Source of the DNA: Anabaena sp. PCC 7108
GTDB lineage: Bacteria; Cyanobacteriota; Cyanobacteriia; Cyanobacteriales; Nostocaceae
NCBI RefSeq assembly: GCF_000332135.1
Contig: NZ_KB235896.1
Coordinates: forward strand, 5,153,356 to 5,217,355
Length of the DNA stretch: 64,000 bases
Reading direction: 5' to 3'
Part shown: positions 53,945 through 63,498 of the stretch, piece after piece
Position numbering within the stretch: position 1 is the first letter of the stretch
Layout: each line of letters begins with the position of its first letter
The notes under the pieces: model-generated
What the model was told of the DNA's origin: nothing
The model's database searches: none
The model's input: the letters and a program-made list of their open reading frames with translations, nothing else
Made by a program: the position numbers and the translations under genes

Positions 53945-54913
53945 CTATCCTCTAAATAATTTTAATTTTTGTAATGCTTTAGTTAGTAAACCTGGTGGTG
54001 AGGCGTTATAAGAACGAGGAGGATTTTTGAAAAATGGGCGTTTATCTGGTTCATGCAGATAGCGATAGTAAAGAAATAAGTCTCGATAAGGAAATTCAAT
54101 ATTTTCGCCTGCACATACGGCTTGACTAATCTTCGGTGTGATGCCAATGTAATGTAAGTAGGTTAAGCGATTACCTTTGTCATATAAAATTTTCTCTTTC
54201 TCTTCAAAGTGTTTAGAGGTGACGGTGCAACCTGTAACTTCCTGGCTAGGTAAGTGATGAGCTAAATTACAAATTTTTAGACCAGACCTCATAAACATAT
54301 AGTTAATGACTGGTTGATCACCTGTAGGATACAGAATTTCTCTTTCACCTGCGCGTAAATAAGATAAGAGTTTCGCTATACTATTTTCATCAAATAGACC
54401 TTTTTTAGATGCGTAAAATCCAGAACAGAATATTTCTGTATCTAAACGTTTTTGATCAAAAACTTCAAATAACTTTGGGGAGCCAATATTATAAACTTTG
54501 TCTAGCTGTTTAAATTGAAAATCATAGACTATACAATCATATTCAGCTAATTTTTGAAATACTAAATCTAGTGAATCCATCACTAAAGTGTCAGCATCAA
54601 GATAAACAAATTCATCAAATGGTTCATCGAAAGCACAAAATCGTCGATGTCCACCATAAATTCTGTATTTGCGGGTCATACTAGCTGGACTAGCTTCTAG
54701 CATGAATTGATCCCAACGTTGAATTGATTGTTGATTATCGTAAATAAATACATTGGGACGTTTGGCTATTTCCTCAGTTATCCGCTGGATTTTTTCATCA
54801 AAGGGATAGATACAAACTGGAATTTCTGAACCCAAGAAAACATCTATACTGTTGAGCAGAGCCACAAGTTGATCGAAAACGTAATCATTGCCAAGGGTGC
54901 AAATACCTTTCAT
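53945..54913 (-). CDS. GT-A-like glycosyltransferase, paralogue 3 of 3
   Basis: About 322 residues from MKGICTLGNDYVFDQLVALL. The open frame extends to 55024, but the extra part overlaps the upstream gene and does not match the paralogues, so ATG 54913 is the likely start, 4 bp after the stop of the GT10-like gene. DxD motif in FVYLDADTLVMDSL; FCSGFYASKKGLF and YDKGNRLTYLHYIG correspond to the paralogues. Probably cytoplasmic. Confidence 0.77.
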   Translation of the reverse strand: MKGICTLGNDYVFDQLVALLNSIDVFLGSEIPVCIYPFDEKIQRITEEIAKRPNVFIYDNQQSIQRWDQFMLEASPASMTRKYRIYGGHRRFCAFDEPFDEFVYLDADTLVMDSLDLVFQKLAEYDCIVYDFQFKQLDKVYNIGSPKLFEVFDQKRLDTEIFCSGFYASKKGLFDENSIAKLLSYLRAGEREILYPTGDQPVINYMFMRSGLKICNLAHHLPSQEVTGCTVTSKHFEEKEKILYDKGNRLTYLHYIGITPKISQAVCAGENIEFPYRDLFLYYRYLHEPDKRPFFKNPPRSYNASPPGLLTKALQKLKLFRG

Positions 54914-54917
54914 ATAT

Positions 54918-55880
54918 TTATGAGTATTGAGCAACGAAGTTTGATAACCAGTTGAGCAAATTGAGTTTGTGTAAGATAATTTGTCTAGCTTCGGCAATTG
55001 CGTCTTTAGCAGCATACCACGCATCAGGGGTGGAAGTTACTTCTTGGATATAAGCAATACCTTTTTCATCTAAACTAGGCAATCTTAAAAAACTACCTGT
55101 GGGTAATAGTTTATCTGCCGCTGTTCCACCATAGTAAATAGGTAAACACCAAGCTAGTAGACTATCCCAAAGTTTCTCACTCACATACCAATCATTACTA
55201 GTATAGTTTTCAATTGCTAGATTGTAGTAATACGGTGCCATTCCATACCATTTATTACCAAGTTCTCCCGAAGTTTTTACCCATTTTTGTAAACCACGTC
55301 CATAAAAATCAACTTGTAGCCCTTGAGATTGTAAAGATTGCAAAAAATCTAAACGTTGACGATGGTTGGCTGTGCGATTAATTCCTGAAGTAATCCAACT
55401 ACAGTTTGAAACTTTTTCTGGGCATGGCATTTCATCCAAATCTTGAAATGAATTAGAATGATACCAAATTGCTGGCATATAATCGGGCGTAGGAGCAAAA
55501 TCATCAGGCCCAGAAACATAGCCACAATAATTCTGAGCTTTTTGATAATTACGCTGGTTTATTTCTACAATTTCCTCTAAAGGTGGTTCTCTTAACAAAT
55601 AAATAATCTGTTCTTTATTGACACCACGTAATAAATTATGAATATTTAACTCTGGTTTTTGCTGCTGTTTCCGTAAACGTTCTAATAACGATAGAGGAGG
55701 TGATGGTTTAGGAAAATCAAACTGATACATAAGCAGGAAATCTGGTTTTTCTGCCAGTGCTTGCATTTGTATATTTCCCCAAACACCAAAGGGATGGGGT
55801 GTTTGTTGCCACAGCCAATCTGCCCTTGATTCTAAGGCGCGATAGCTGCTAATCATACCTACAGTTTTCATATTAGTCAC
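54918..55880 (-). CDS. GT10-like (fucosyltransferase-type) glycosyltransferase
   Basis: 320 residues. The C-terminal half has the GT10 donor motif: VDFYGRGLQKWV, then NLAIENYTSNDWYVSEKLWD and LPIYYGGTAADKLLP, which correspond to the alpha-1,3-fucosyltransferase block (FxLAFENS...YVTEKxW). The N-terminal half is a divergent acceptor domain. It may transfer fucose or a related deoxysugar onto the exported glycan. The stop lies 4 bp before the start of paralogue 3. Confidence 0.8.
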   Translation of the reverse strand: MTNMKTVGMISSYRALESRADWLWQQTPHPFGVWGNIQMQALAEKPDFLLMYQFDFPKPSPPLSLLERLRKQQQKPELNIHNLLRGVNKEQIIYLLREPPLEEIVEINQRNYQKAQNYCGYVSGPDDFAPTPDYMPAIWYHSNSFQDLDEMPCPEKVSNCSWITSGINRTANHRQRLDFLQSLQSQGLQVDFYGRGLQKWVKTSGELGNKWYGMAPYYYNLAIENYTSNDWYVSEKLWDSLLAWCLPIYYGGTAADKLLPTGSFLRLPSLDEKGIAYIQEVTSTPDAWYAAKDAIAEARQIILHKLNLLNWLSNFVAQYS

Positions 55881-55894
55881 TAATCAAAATTAGT

Positions 55895-57106
55895 TCAGAG
55901 GATGAGTGGAGGAAGAAAAGATTCATTGACGTAGCTAAGGATTTTGGTGGCACGATTTTCCCAAGAGAACTGCTTAACAAAATTAATAATTTCTGGATAA
56001 CCATCTATTTTTTTTGGATGTGTTTCTAAGACTTGTTGCAAAGCAGCAGCAAATTTAGTTGGGTTATCTGGTTCACTCCAAGCAGCAATGGCTGGAGTAT
56101 TTTTAAACTCAGTTAAAGAAGGAATTTCGGTAGCAACAACTGGATTTCCAGAGGCGAGGTAATCAAATAATTTTAAAGGAGATGTGAAAGTTGCGGCTTT
56201 TCCTAAGCAATGGGGATGAGCTAAAATATCGGCTGCTTGTAGCAATGATACTAGCTCATCATGCAGTATATACCCTAAAAATGTCATATTTTCAACTTGC
56301 TTGTCTTTAGTGAGTTGCTGGTAATGCTCAACTTCTTCTGAGTTACCACCAGCACAAGCAAATTGCACATTTGGCATTTCCTTTGCTACATCAATAAGTA
56401 TGTCAATACCTTTGAATTGTTTTAATGCTCCTGCATAGACTACCAATTTATCACGTCCATCTGGCAATAATTTTTCACGCCATGTTGTTAATTTTTCTGG
56501 TTGTCTTCCCATAAATAGGCTATTAAAACCATTGTGAATGGTAATCACTTTCTCTGGAGGCATACCATTTTTAATCATGCTGTCTCGAATGGTATCTATG
56601 ACAGTAACAGCAATTTGAAATAGGGGATTTTTCACAATTTCTGGTTCAAATTTTTTGTCCTCATGATGGTGATGTTCATAAATTGCCGGAATGCCATTTC
56701 TAATTGCGGCTTTGATAAAATTCCAGTTACGACTGTGAACTATTTTTGTATGTGGTAATATGTGGAATGGAAAATAATATTTAGTAGTAATAGTATTAGA
56801 GTTGGTAAATTTATTATGCCAACTATCAATAGGCCAAGGCATAGGTAAATTAGCTATTTTTAATTTATCTTGTAAATTGTAGTACTTAACAAGTTCGACT
56901 GATGGTTTTCGTGGTTGAAAAGGATGAGCTAGAAGCCAGGGATTCATGGCTTCTCGTCCTTTTTGGTAATGTATTAAGACAGTGGAATAACCTAAGTTAG
57001 CAGCCCCGTTAGCAGCGTTAGTTGACTGAACTAGATGAGCTGCTGGCTTGGGCAACTGTTCATTGATAAAAAATATGTAATGTTTATTTGTAGGATTATT
57101 ATTCAT
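55895..57106 (-). CDS. GT-B glycosyltransferase, family 4-like
   Basis: 403 residues with two Rossmann-like domains. The donor-binding C-domain shows LVVYAGALKQFKGIDILIDV, VQFACAGGNSEEVEHY, ADILAHPHCLGKAATFTSPL and KLFDYLASGNPVVATEIPSL, the usual EX7E-like region of GT4 enzymes. Between two cluster genes with short gaps (14 bp each side), so part of the operon. Substrate unknown. Confidence 0.85.
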   Translation of the reverse strand: MNNNPTNKHYIFFINEQLPKPAAHLVQSTNAANGAANLGYSTVLIHYQKGREAMNPWLLAHPFQPRKPSVELVKYYNLQDKLKIANLPMPWPIDSWHNKFTNSNTITTKYYFPFHILPHTKIVHSRNWNFIKAAIRNGIPAIYEHHHHEDKKFEPEIVKNPLFQIAVTVIDTIRDSMIKNGMPPEKVITIHNGFNSLFMGRQPEKLTTWREKLLPDGRDKLVVYAGALKQFKGIDILIDVAKEMPNVQFACAGGNSEEVEHYQQLTKDKQVENMTFLGYILHDELVSLLQAADILAHPHCLGKAATFTSPLKLFDYLASGNPVVATEIPSLTEFKNTPAIAAWSEPDNPTKFAAALQQVLETHPKKIDGYPEIINFVKQFSWENRATKILSYVNESFLPPLIL

Positions 57107-57120
57107 AATTATTTGAGATT

Positions 57121-59367
57121 TTACTTAATGCTGTCTTCAAATTTTTCTAAGTTACCGAGAAGATAAATGGCAGATTCATGGGCTTCTATGAGCAGTTGAT
57201 GTTGTAATTGATTTTGTTCAGTGACATTATCTGCTAGTGTGCGGAGGCTTGCAAATATAGGATTTAGAGAAGAGCGAAATTCATCAAACATATAACTAAA
57301 ATTTTGATAATAAGTAGTGATATTACTATGATTTTGTTCGGCAATTGAAACTAATTCTCCCTTGATTTGTCGATTAATTACATCATCGAAAACATCAACG
57401 GTATTGAGAATTCTCCATGCTGATTTGTAAGATTGTTCAAGTAATTCGTGTCGCTCTTGAGCATCATCTACTAGATCATCAAGTAATAAACTTAGCAACC
57501 CAATCATTGAGTTTAGTTGTGTGCGAATTTCGTAAGATATGCGGAGCAAGCTTTGATTTCGTTTTTCGGGAGTGTCAGACTTATTTGCAAATTGCATAGA
57601 GTACAGACGTGAATAGTAACCCCCTCTTTTGACTAGTTCTTCATGAGTTCCTACTTCCACAACACAGCCTTGATCCAAGACGGCAATTTGATCAGCTTTG
57701 CGGACTGTTGAAAGTCGATGGGCAATTATTAAGGTAGTACGATTATGACTCAGTTCATCTAGAGCAGATTGTACTAACCGTTCTGAAACAGTATCTAAGG
57801 CACTAGTAGCTTCATCTAAAATTAGAATTTCTGGATCTTGAACTAATGCGCGTGCGATCGCTAATCTTTGCCTTTGTCCACCTGATAACATCACGCCTCT
57901 ATCGCCTATTAGGGTATCAAATTGCTGGGGTAATTTGCTAATAAATTCATAGGCATTAGCGCGCTTTGCTGCTGTGATAATTTCTGCTTCTGTTGCTTCT
58001 GGTTTAGCATAGGCAATGTTATTTCGCACCGAATCATTAAAGAGAAAGGTATCTTGACTGACAATTCCCATATGCTTTCGCACAGATGTTAAATCGAATT
58101 CTCGTAAATCTATGCCATCAAAAGTAATACAACCACTTGTCGGATCATAAAATCTTGGTAAAAGGTCTGCTAAGGTGGATTTACCCGCTCCAGAACCGCC
58201 TACTAATGCCAAAGTCGTACCACAAGGTAAATATAAATTTACATCTTTAAGTACCTGTTTTTCATTGCCATTATACGTAAAGTAGATAGATTTAAAATCA
58301 ACTCCTTTGGTTAATGTTTTATAAGTAAGTTTACCGTTACTCATAAACGGCTTATTTTCTAGCATTAAAAAGTCACTTACCATATTTACACTGGTAGAGA
58401 TGCTGGCAAAGTTGCTCCTCAGAGTATTTAATTGAGAAACCAATGGCAGCAATCGCAATAACACTAATAAATATGTCAGCAGTACGGTAGAAATTGCGTT
58501 AATTTGATTAGCAAATAAAGTCTTACTTAAAAAAACAATCATCATTAAGCAAGTCACTCCCATGAATTCACTCAAAGGAGCGATCGCTTGTGAATTAACT
58601 TGAGCGTGAAAATCTGCTTTTTCACGAGTTCTAATTAAAGTTGTAATCCGGTCATATTCTCTGGCTTCGTTACCTGTGGATTTAACTAGCCTAATTCCGC
58701 TCAGAGTTTCTAGTATGGCGACTGAGTATGCCTTGGACATCTCGCTAAGTTGTTTGCCAAACTGTTTAGAACGAGCAATAATATGTTGATTCAGCAACGT
58801 CACTACTGACATCAAAGCCGTGGCCGCAATTGTTAGTTGCCAGGAAATTGACAATAATAAACCAACGAAAACTAAAATTGTAATTGATAAGGTGATTAAC
58901 CTAATAGTATTACTTATTGCAGTAGATGCCCGACCCATCTCTCCGCCTAAGCGATTAATTAAATCGCCCACCTTCATTTTAGTGTAAAAATCTATATCAA
59001 CTTTTAATAATATACTGAGTCCGGCCTCTCGCATATCCGAAGTTATCATCCTGTTCAAAGAACTTGATGTTAATGAACTCGTGTAAGCAGCTAAGTTCTT
59101 TAAAGCAATTGTAACTATGATAGCCCCTGCCATGAATACAATTCGGTAATTTTCTGGTACATTATCGAACGGATTCATTATTGCTTTGAGAATACCAGGA
59201 GCGCCTTTAAAGTCTACTTCTTGTCCTACGATTTTTAAAATAACCGGCACAATTAGCGCCGTGCTAATGCCGTTAAATAAAGCTCCAGAAAATCCTAATA
59301 TTATTGTTAATAAAATTAAGTTTGGATAAGGTTTGGCAAATCTTAGTAGTAGTTTTCTGGTAGACAT
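57121..59367 (-). CDS. ABC exporter with degenerate HisKA-like C-terminal extension
   Basis: 748 residues. Residues about 1-330 are a six-helix exporter membrane domain; about 355-590 the ATPase with Walker A GGSGAGKST, signature MLSGGQRQRLAIARAL and Walker B ILILDEATSALD. This MsbA/HlyB-type protein would move a lipid-linked glycan or similar out of the cytoplasm. Residues 595-748 are extra: two similar hairpin units containing SYEIRTQLNSMIGLLS (about 611-626) and DEFRSSLNPIFASLRTL (about 695-711). They resemble HisKA dimerisation helices (SHEIRTPLN), but the His is Tyr612 in the first and Asp695 in the second, and there is no kinase ATP domain. Confidence 0.88.
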   Translation of the reverse strand: MSTRKLLLRFAKPYPNLILLTIILGFSGALFNGISTALIVPVILKIVGQEVDFKGAPGILKAIMNPFDNVPENYRIVFMAGAIIVTIALKNLAAYTSSLTSSSLNRMITSDMREAGLSILLKVDIDFYTKMKVGDLINRLGGEMGRASTAISNTIRLITLSITILVFVGLLLSISWQLTIAATALMSVVTLLNQHIIARSKQFGKQLSEMSKAYSVAILETLSGIRLVKSTGNEAREYDRITTLIRTREKADFHAQVNSQAIAPLSEFMGVTCLMMIVFLSKTLFANQINAISTVLLTYLLVLLRLLPLVSQLNTLRSNFASISTSVNMVSDFLMLENKPFMSNGKLTYKTLTKGVDFKSIYFTYNGNEKQVLKDVNLYLPCGTTLALVGGSGAGKSTLADLLPRFYDPTSGCITFDGIDLREFDLTSVRKHMGIVSQDTFLFNDSVRNNIAYAKPEATEAEIITAAKRANAYEFISKLPQQFDTLIGDRGVMLSGGQRQRLAIARALVQDPEILILDEATSALDTVSERLVQSALDELSHNRTTLIIAHRLSTVRKADQIAVLDQGCVVEVGTHEELVKRGGYYSRLYSMQFANKSDTPEKRNQSLLRISYEIRTQLNSMIGLLSLLLDDLVDDAQERHELLEQSYKSAWRILNTVDVFDDVINRQIKGELVSIAEQNHSNITTYYQNFSYMFDEFRSSLNPIFASLRTLADNVTEQNQLQHQLLIEAHESAIYLLGNLEKFEDSIK

Positions 59368-59448
59368 TGGGGGTGATTATATTGAAAATACAGTTGTTTT
59401 TAACACAAACAATCTAGATATCAATTCCTGTAAATTAATCATCTCTAT

Positions 59449-60621
59449 TTACAAGTTAGCGATGACAGATTCCAGGACAGAAGACATAGAATTAATGCTA
59501 TATTTAGCTACACATCTTTCTCTTGCTTTGAGCGCACGCTGGTTAGCTGCATCCAAATCATCAAATATCAATTTAATCTTTTCTGCAATTTGTTTAGGCG
59601 ATTCAGGATCAACTAAATAACCAGTTTCATCTAAAATATCGGGAATGTCTCCCACTCGTGTTGCTAATACTGGCTTGGCCATTGCCATTCCATCTGTTAA
59701 CTTCAGTGGGAATTGAGCTAAAGCTGCGGTTGTATTTCGTTGTGGAACAATGACTATGTGTGCAGCTGCAACAATTTTAGGCATTTCTGTAGCTGGATAT
59801 TTTGGTAGTTTGATAATCCAACGTCCCCATTTTTTTGAGAGTTGAGCATCATAGTCATCATAAGGGCTTCCACCTACAATTACTAGTTTTAAGTCTGCTT
59901 CATTAAGAAGTTCAAGTGCCATTAATACATCTTCAACACCTTTATATGGTCTAGGTGCGCCAGGAAACATTAAAATTCTATACCCCGATAGACCATAGTA
60001 GACTCTACTCGTTTCTGGATCATAGTGATTGGGATTAAACAGTTCAGTATCTTTTCCATTAGGTAAATATATGCCTCCAAATCGCTCTTGCAAAAATTTG
60101 GTATGAATTGTGATAGCATTTGCTTTACCAGTCATGCCTTCAATCATTTTTAAATAAAATGGATGATCTGGCTGTCTCAAGGCACCATCCGGTTTTATAA
60201 TATCCCTATAAAGCTGCTTTGGAGAAACTTTATATTGCCATTTTTCACCACCATACCAACTTAATTCCCAGTCGTCTATATCTAAAATTATTGGTTGATG
60301 AGTTTTTATTTTTCGCAGTAATGCTAAACCAAAAGTTGTAGGTTTTGGTCTCATAGCATAAATAATATCACCATCAAGTTTTTTTAAAAGTTGAGAAGCC
60401 GATATTAAAAATTTTGGGTAGTTATAGCCGTTCAATTGACTGACTATAATCTCTGACTGAGGAATTACTGCGGCTTCTTCCCCAAATACAAACCCTATAA
60501 TTTCAACTTGATGATTCAATTTTTGCAGCGCCTGAGCTAACAGAAAGGAACGAACAGAAGCACCACCCCATCTTCCCGCTCCGGCACTCGATAAATCACT
60601 CACTAAGATAGAAATTTTCAG
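59449..60621 (-). CDS. GT-B glycosyltransferase, family 4-like, possible CTG start
   Basis: About 390 residues. Donor domain motifs: RILMFPGAPRPYKGVEDVLM, LKLVIVGGSPYDDYD, AAHIVIVPQRNTTAALAQFP and DGMAMAKPVLATRVGDIP. Starting at GTG 60603 would drop the first strand of the Rossmann fold and leave no ribosome binding site. Extending to CTG 60621 restores KISILVSDLSSAGAGRWGG and places AAGGAG 7 bp upstream, so I prefer this start, although CTG is rare. It precedes the ABC exporter gene. Confidence 0.8.
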   Translation of the reverse strand: MKISILVSDLSSAGAGRWGGASVRSFLLAQALQKLNHQVEIIGFVFGEEAAVIPQSEIIVSQLNGYNYPKFLISASQLLKKLDGDIIYAMRPKPTTFGLALLRKIKTHQPIILDIDDWELSWYGGEKWQYKVSPKQLYRDIIKPDGALRQPDHPFYLKMIEGMTGKANAITIHTKFLQERFGGIYLPNGKDTELFNPNHYDPETSRVYYGLSGYRILMFPGAPRPYKGVEDVLMALELLNEADLKLVIVGGSPYDDYDAQLSKKWGRWIIKLPKYPATEMPKIVAAAHIVIVPQRNTTAALAQFPLKLTDGMAMAKPVLATRVGDIPDILDETGYLVDPESPKQIAEKIKLIFDDLDAANQRALKARERCVAKYSINSMSSVLESVIANL

Positions 60622-60733
60622 ATATTTTCTCCTTCAACTGTCAAGAAGTTTTTAGATATTTTTGGTTGTGCTAAACTTTATTTGCAAATATTTTCATTGC
60701 TTATTTTAGAGAATATTCATTATCATTAATAGT

Positions 60734-61573
60734 TTATTTCTTACGCCAGGGATTGGTCACTTGATTGGGTAAAAATACTTGAGCTAATCTGTCAAATAAT
60801 CTAGTATAAAGGCTCCGAGTGATATTCTTGGCATATTGAGGACGATAAGGATAGGTACAGTGTAAAACTTTTATTTGTGTATCAATTTGATAAGAACCCT
60901 GCCATTTACTCATATAGTTATAGGTAGGTGGCAAGGTTTTTATTTTTGGCTTGGTTGAGGCTATCGCTGAGGCAAAAGCACCTTGATCTTTGAGTAGCAG
61001 TTTATCTTGATTGTTTTTAATTATTTCAAAATACTGTTTGAATTCATCAAAAAATAGTTTGATTTTTTCGGTTTTACGAAAGGCTATAATACCACTATTA
61101 TACTGTATGCTTTCAGGTTGCAATGGTAAGCCTATAGATTGTAAAATTGATAGGACATGGGGTAATAGTTCTTGTTGATTACCTCGCAATAAATTTGTGG
61201 CTTTAGTAATATCAGGTTGTACATCTTCTGTTATTAAAAAGTCATACTCTTGCAAACTATCAAATACGTCATTGATGTCAGATAGTAGGCATATATCTGA
61301 ATCTAAATAGATTGTTTGCTCAAATTCTGATGCTTCGTATAGAGCAATCTTGGCGTGTCTTGAAGATAAAACTGTGTTTTCATGGGCAGGTGCAGGTTTT
61401 AAAATTACATTTTTAAAAGCTGTTAGTAAAGGATATAAAATTATAGGAACACGGTCAATTAAAATAATAATTGGTTCTTGATGAAATTTCCTGACTGATG
61501 CTAAAAAGTGTATACAATCTTGGAAAGAGTAAAGTCCAGTTAGTATTGTAATAAATCCTCTTGGTGATTTCAT
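60734..61573 (-). CDS. GT-A-like nucleotide-diphospho-sugar transferase
   Basis: 279 residues starting MKSPRGFITILTGLYSFQDC. A GT-A-type DxD motif is seen in TIYLDSDICLLSDI, and LLKDQGAFASAIA with the C-terminal TLPPTYNYMSKW fits enzymes related to GT8-type or putative sugar transferases. First gene of the minus-strand glycan cluster; 112 bp separate it from the next, so a promoter probably lies upstream of 61573 in the 284-bp gap to gloB. Confidence 0.75.
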   Translation of the reverse strand: MKSPRGFITILTGLYSFQDCIHFLASVRKFHQEPIIILIDRVPIILYPLLTAFKNVILKPAPAHENTVLSSRHAKIALYEASEFEQTIYLDSDICLLSDINDVFDSLQEYDFLITEDVQPDITKATNLLRGNQQELLPHVLSILQSIGLPLQPESIQYNSGIIAFRKTEKIKLFFDEFKQYFEIIKNNQDKLLLKDQGAFASAIASTKPKIKTLPPTYNYMSKWQGSYQIDTQIKVLHCTYPYRPQYAKNITRSLYTRLFDRLAQVFLPNQVTNPWRKK

Positions 61574-61857
61574 AATTTTCTGGCTATCAAAAGTTAGTTC
61601 AAAAGTTCCTGCACTTCAAGGGACAAATTATTTAAACTTAAGTTAAAAAATATATGTATATCTATATCTTGATCATACTGAAAATGTTAAAAAAAATCCT
61701 TGTCTCTAATAGCTGGTCTGAATAAAACATTTTTTTACTCCTTGAATTGAAAATTTGTAATCATAGAATCATCTTCAGATTTCCAGTCAAAGATATATAC
61801 TGAGAGTCTGATTAGTTCATAAACACTAAGTATTTACTGACAATAAAGGCATAAGTA

Positions 61858-62631
61858 ATGCACGTAATTAGTATAGCAGCACTTACAGACAACTACATAT
61901 TTTTGCTACATGATAGCAAACAAAATATTGCTGCGGTTGTTGATCCAGCAGAGGCGGAACCAGTATTACAGCAACTAGAGCAATTAAAAGCTGAGTTGGT
62001 AGCAATTTTTAACACACATCATCATCATGATCATGTAGGTGCTAATCAGCAGTTAATCCAAAAATTCCCTCAAGTAGTTGTTTATGGTGGAGTTGAGGAT
62101 CGAGGAAGAATTCCCGGACAGCAGGTATTTTTACAACAAGGCGATCGCGTACAATTTAGCGATCGCACTGCTGAGGTATTTTTTGTTCCTGGACATACCC
62201 GCGCTCACATCGCTTACTACTTCCCCCCAGTCACAGCATTGGAAGCAGGGGAGTTGTTCTGTGGTGATACTCTGTTTGCGGGGGGTTGCGGTCGCTTATT
62301 TGAAGGCACACCAGCACAAATGGTAGACTCCTTAAGTAAACTCCGAGCTTTACCGGATAATACGCGCGTTTGGTGCGCCCACGAATACACCTTAAGTAAC
62401 TTGCGATTTGCTCTTACCGTTGATCCTGATAACATCGACTTACAAAAACGTTACGATCAAGTTAAAGCTATGCGCGATCGCCACGAAGGAACAATTCCCT
62501 CACTTTTAGAAATAGAAAAGCGTACAAATCCTTTTTTGCGTTGGGATAAACCTTCGTTGCAATTAACAGCAAAACGTAATGAGCCTACTCAAGTATTTGC
62601 GCGAATTAGGGAAATGAAAGATAAATTTTAG
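61858..62631 (+). CDS. gloB: Hydroxyacylglutathione hydrolase (glyoxalase II)
   Basis: 257 residues of the metallo-beta-lactamase fold. It hydrolyses S-lactoylglutathione to lactate and glutathione in methylglyoxal detoxification. Metal motif [11 protein letters not shown], then [28 protein letters not shown] and CAHEYTLSN, with the C-terminal domain carrying the glutathione-site arginine and lysine (RTNPFLRW). ATG 61858. A single gene. Confidence 0.92.
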   Translation: MHVISIAALTDNYIFLLHDSKQNIAAVVDPAEAEPVLQQLEQLKAELVAIFNTHHHHDHVGANQQLIQKFPQVVVYGGVEDRGRIPGQQVFLQQGDRVQFSDRTAEVFFVPGHTRAHIAYYFPPVTALEAGELFCGDTLFAGGCGRLFEGTPAQMVDSLSKLRALPDNTRVWCAHEYTLSNLRFALTVDPDNIDLQKRYDQVKAMRDRHEGTIPSLLEIEKRTNPFLRWDKPSLQLTAKRNEPTQVFARIREMKDKF

Positions 62632-62872
62632 TAGTTTAATCAGCAGGGAAGAATAATTTGTTAACAAACCATTGCTATTTCCTGCTACAATATCTTGATG
62701 CCAATAGGTTTTTAATGTTTTTGGAGTTTTAGTATTGCGATCGCCCCCTGCATTTCGCTACGATCTGTAAGCTTTGGGGTTTTGGCAAAGTCGCTTGGGG
62801 TAAAGCTACACTGATGTGAGCTATCCTACTGACACCCAAATTAATCATATTTTACAGGAAAAACGGAAGAAG

Positions 62873-63331
62873 ATGGCGAAACGTGTGCAGTTAGTTTTAA
62901 ATCAAGATATCACCAAACTGGGAAAATCCGGCGACCTAGTGGACGTAGCGCCCGGCTATGCTCGTAATTATCTGATTCCCCAAAAATTGGCAACTCATGC
63001 CACTCCTGGTATTCTCAAACAAGTAGAACGCCGTCGTGAAAAACAGCGTCAGTTACAACTAGAACTGAAAGCGCAAGCTGAAGAGCAAAAAGCAGCTATA
63101 GAAAAAGCTGGTAGCTTGAAAATTGCCAAGCAAGTTGGCGAAAACGAAGCTATCTTCGGTACAGTTACAACTCAAGATATCGCCGAAGCAATTCAAGCAG
63201 CTACTGGTCAAGAACTAGATCGGCGCGGTATTACAATCCCCGATATTAACCATTTGGGTACTTACAAAGCCGAAATTAAGTTGCATTCTGAAGTAGCAGT
63301 ACAAATTGACATTGAAGTAGTTCCTAGCTAA
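62873..63331 (+). CDS. rplI: 50S ribosomal protein L9
   Basis: 152 residues from [21 protein letters not shown]-terminal domain with [21 protein letters not shown], a long central helix (about 45-75) and a C-terminal rRNA-binding domain. The reading frame is open further upstream (to 62816), but ATG 62873, preceded by GGAAGAAG, gives the family start. Followed by a strong terminator and then dnaB. Confidence 0.96.
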   Translation: MAKRVQLVLNQDITKLGKSGDLVDVAPGYARNYLIPQKLATHATPGILKQVERRREKQRQLQLELKAQAEEQKAAIEKAGSLKIAKQVGENEAIFGTVTTQDIAEAIQAATGQELDRRGITIPDINHLGTYKAEIKLHSEVAVQIDIEVVPS

Positions 63332-63349
63332 TCACTGCTTACTTTGTCA

Positions 63350-63383
63350 CCACAGATAACTGATCTGTGGTCATCCTTTTTTT
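63350..63383 (+). terminator. Rho-independent terminator of rplI
   Basis: CCACAGAT (63350-63357) and ATCTGTGG (63363-63370) form a perfect 8-bp stem with loop AACTG, followed by TCATCC and seven T residues. It lies about 20 bp after the rplI stop, so dnaB is likely to be transcribed from its own promoter. Confidence 0.85.
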
Positions 63384-63498
63384 GCGGTTGAGGCGAGGAA
63401 AAATTAGTGGTAATTAAAATAGCCTCAAAAGCCCCCAACCGTAGATTTTGGATTAACAAGGTGTGTGGTTAAACCCTGCCGAAAATCTAAAATCACTT

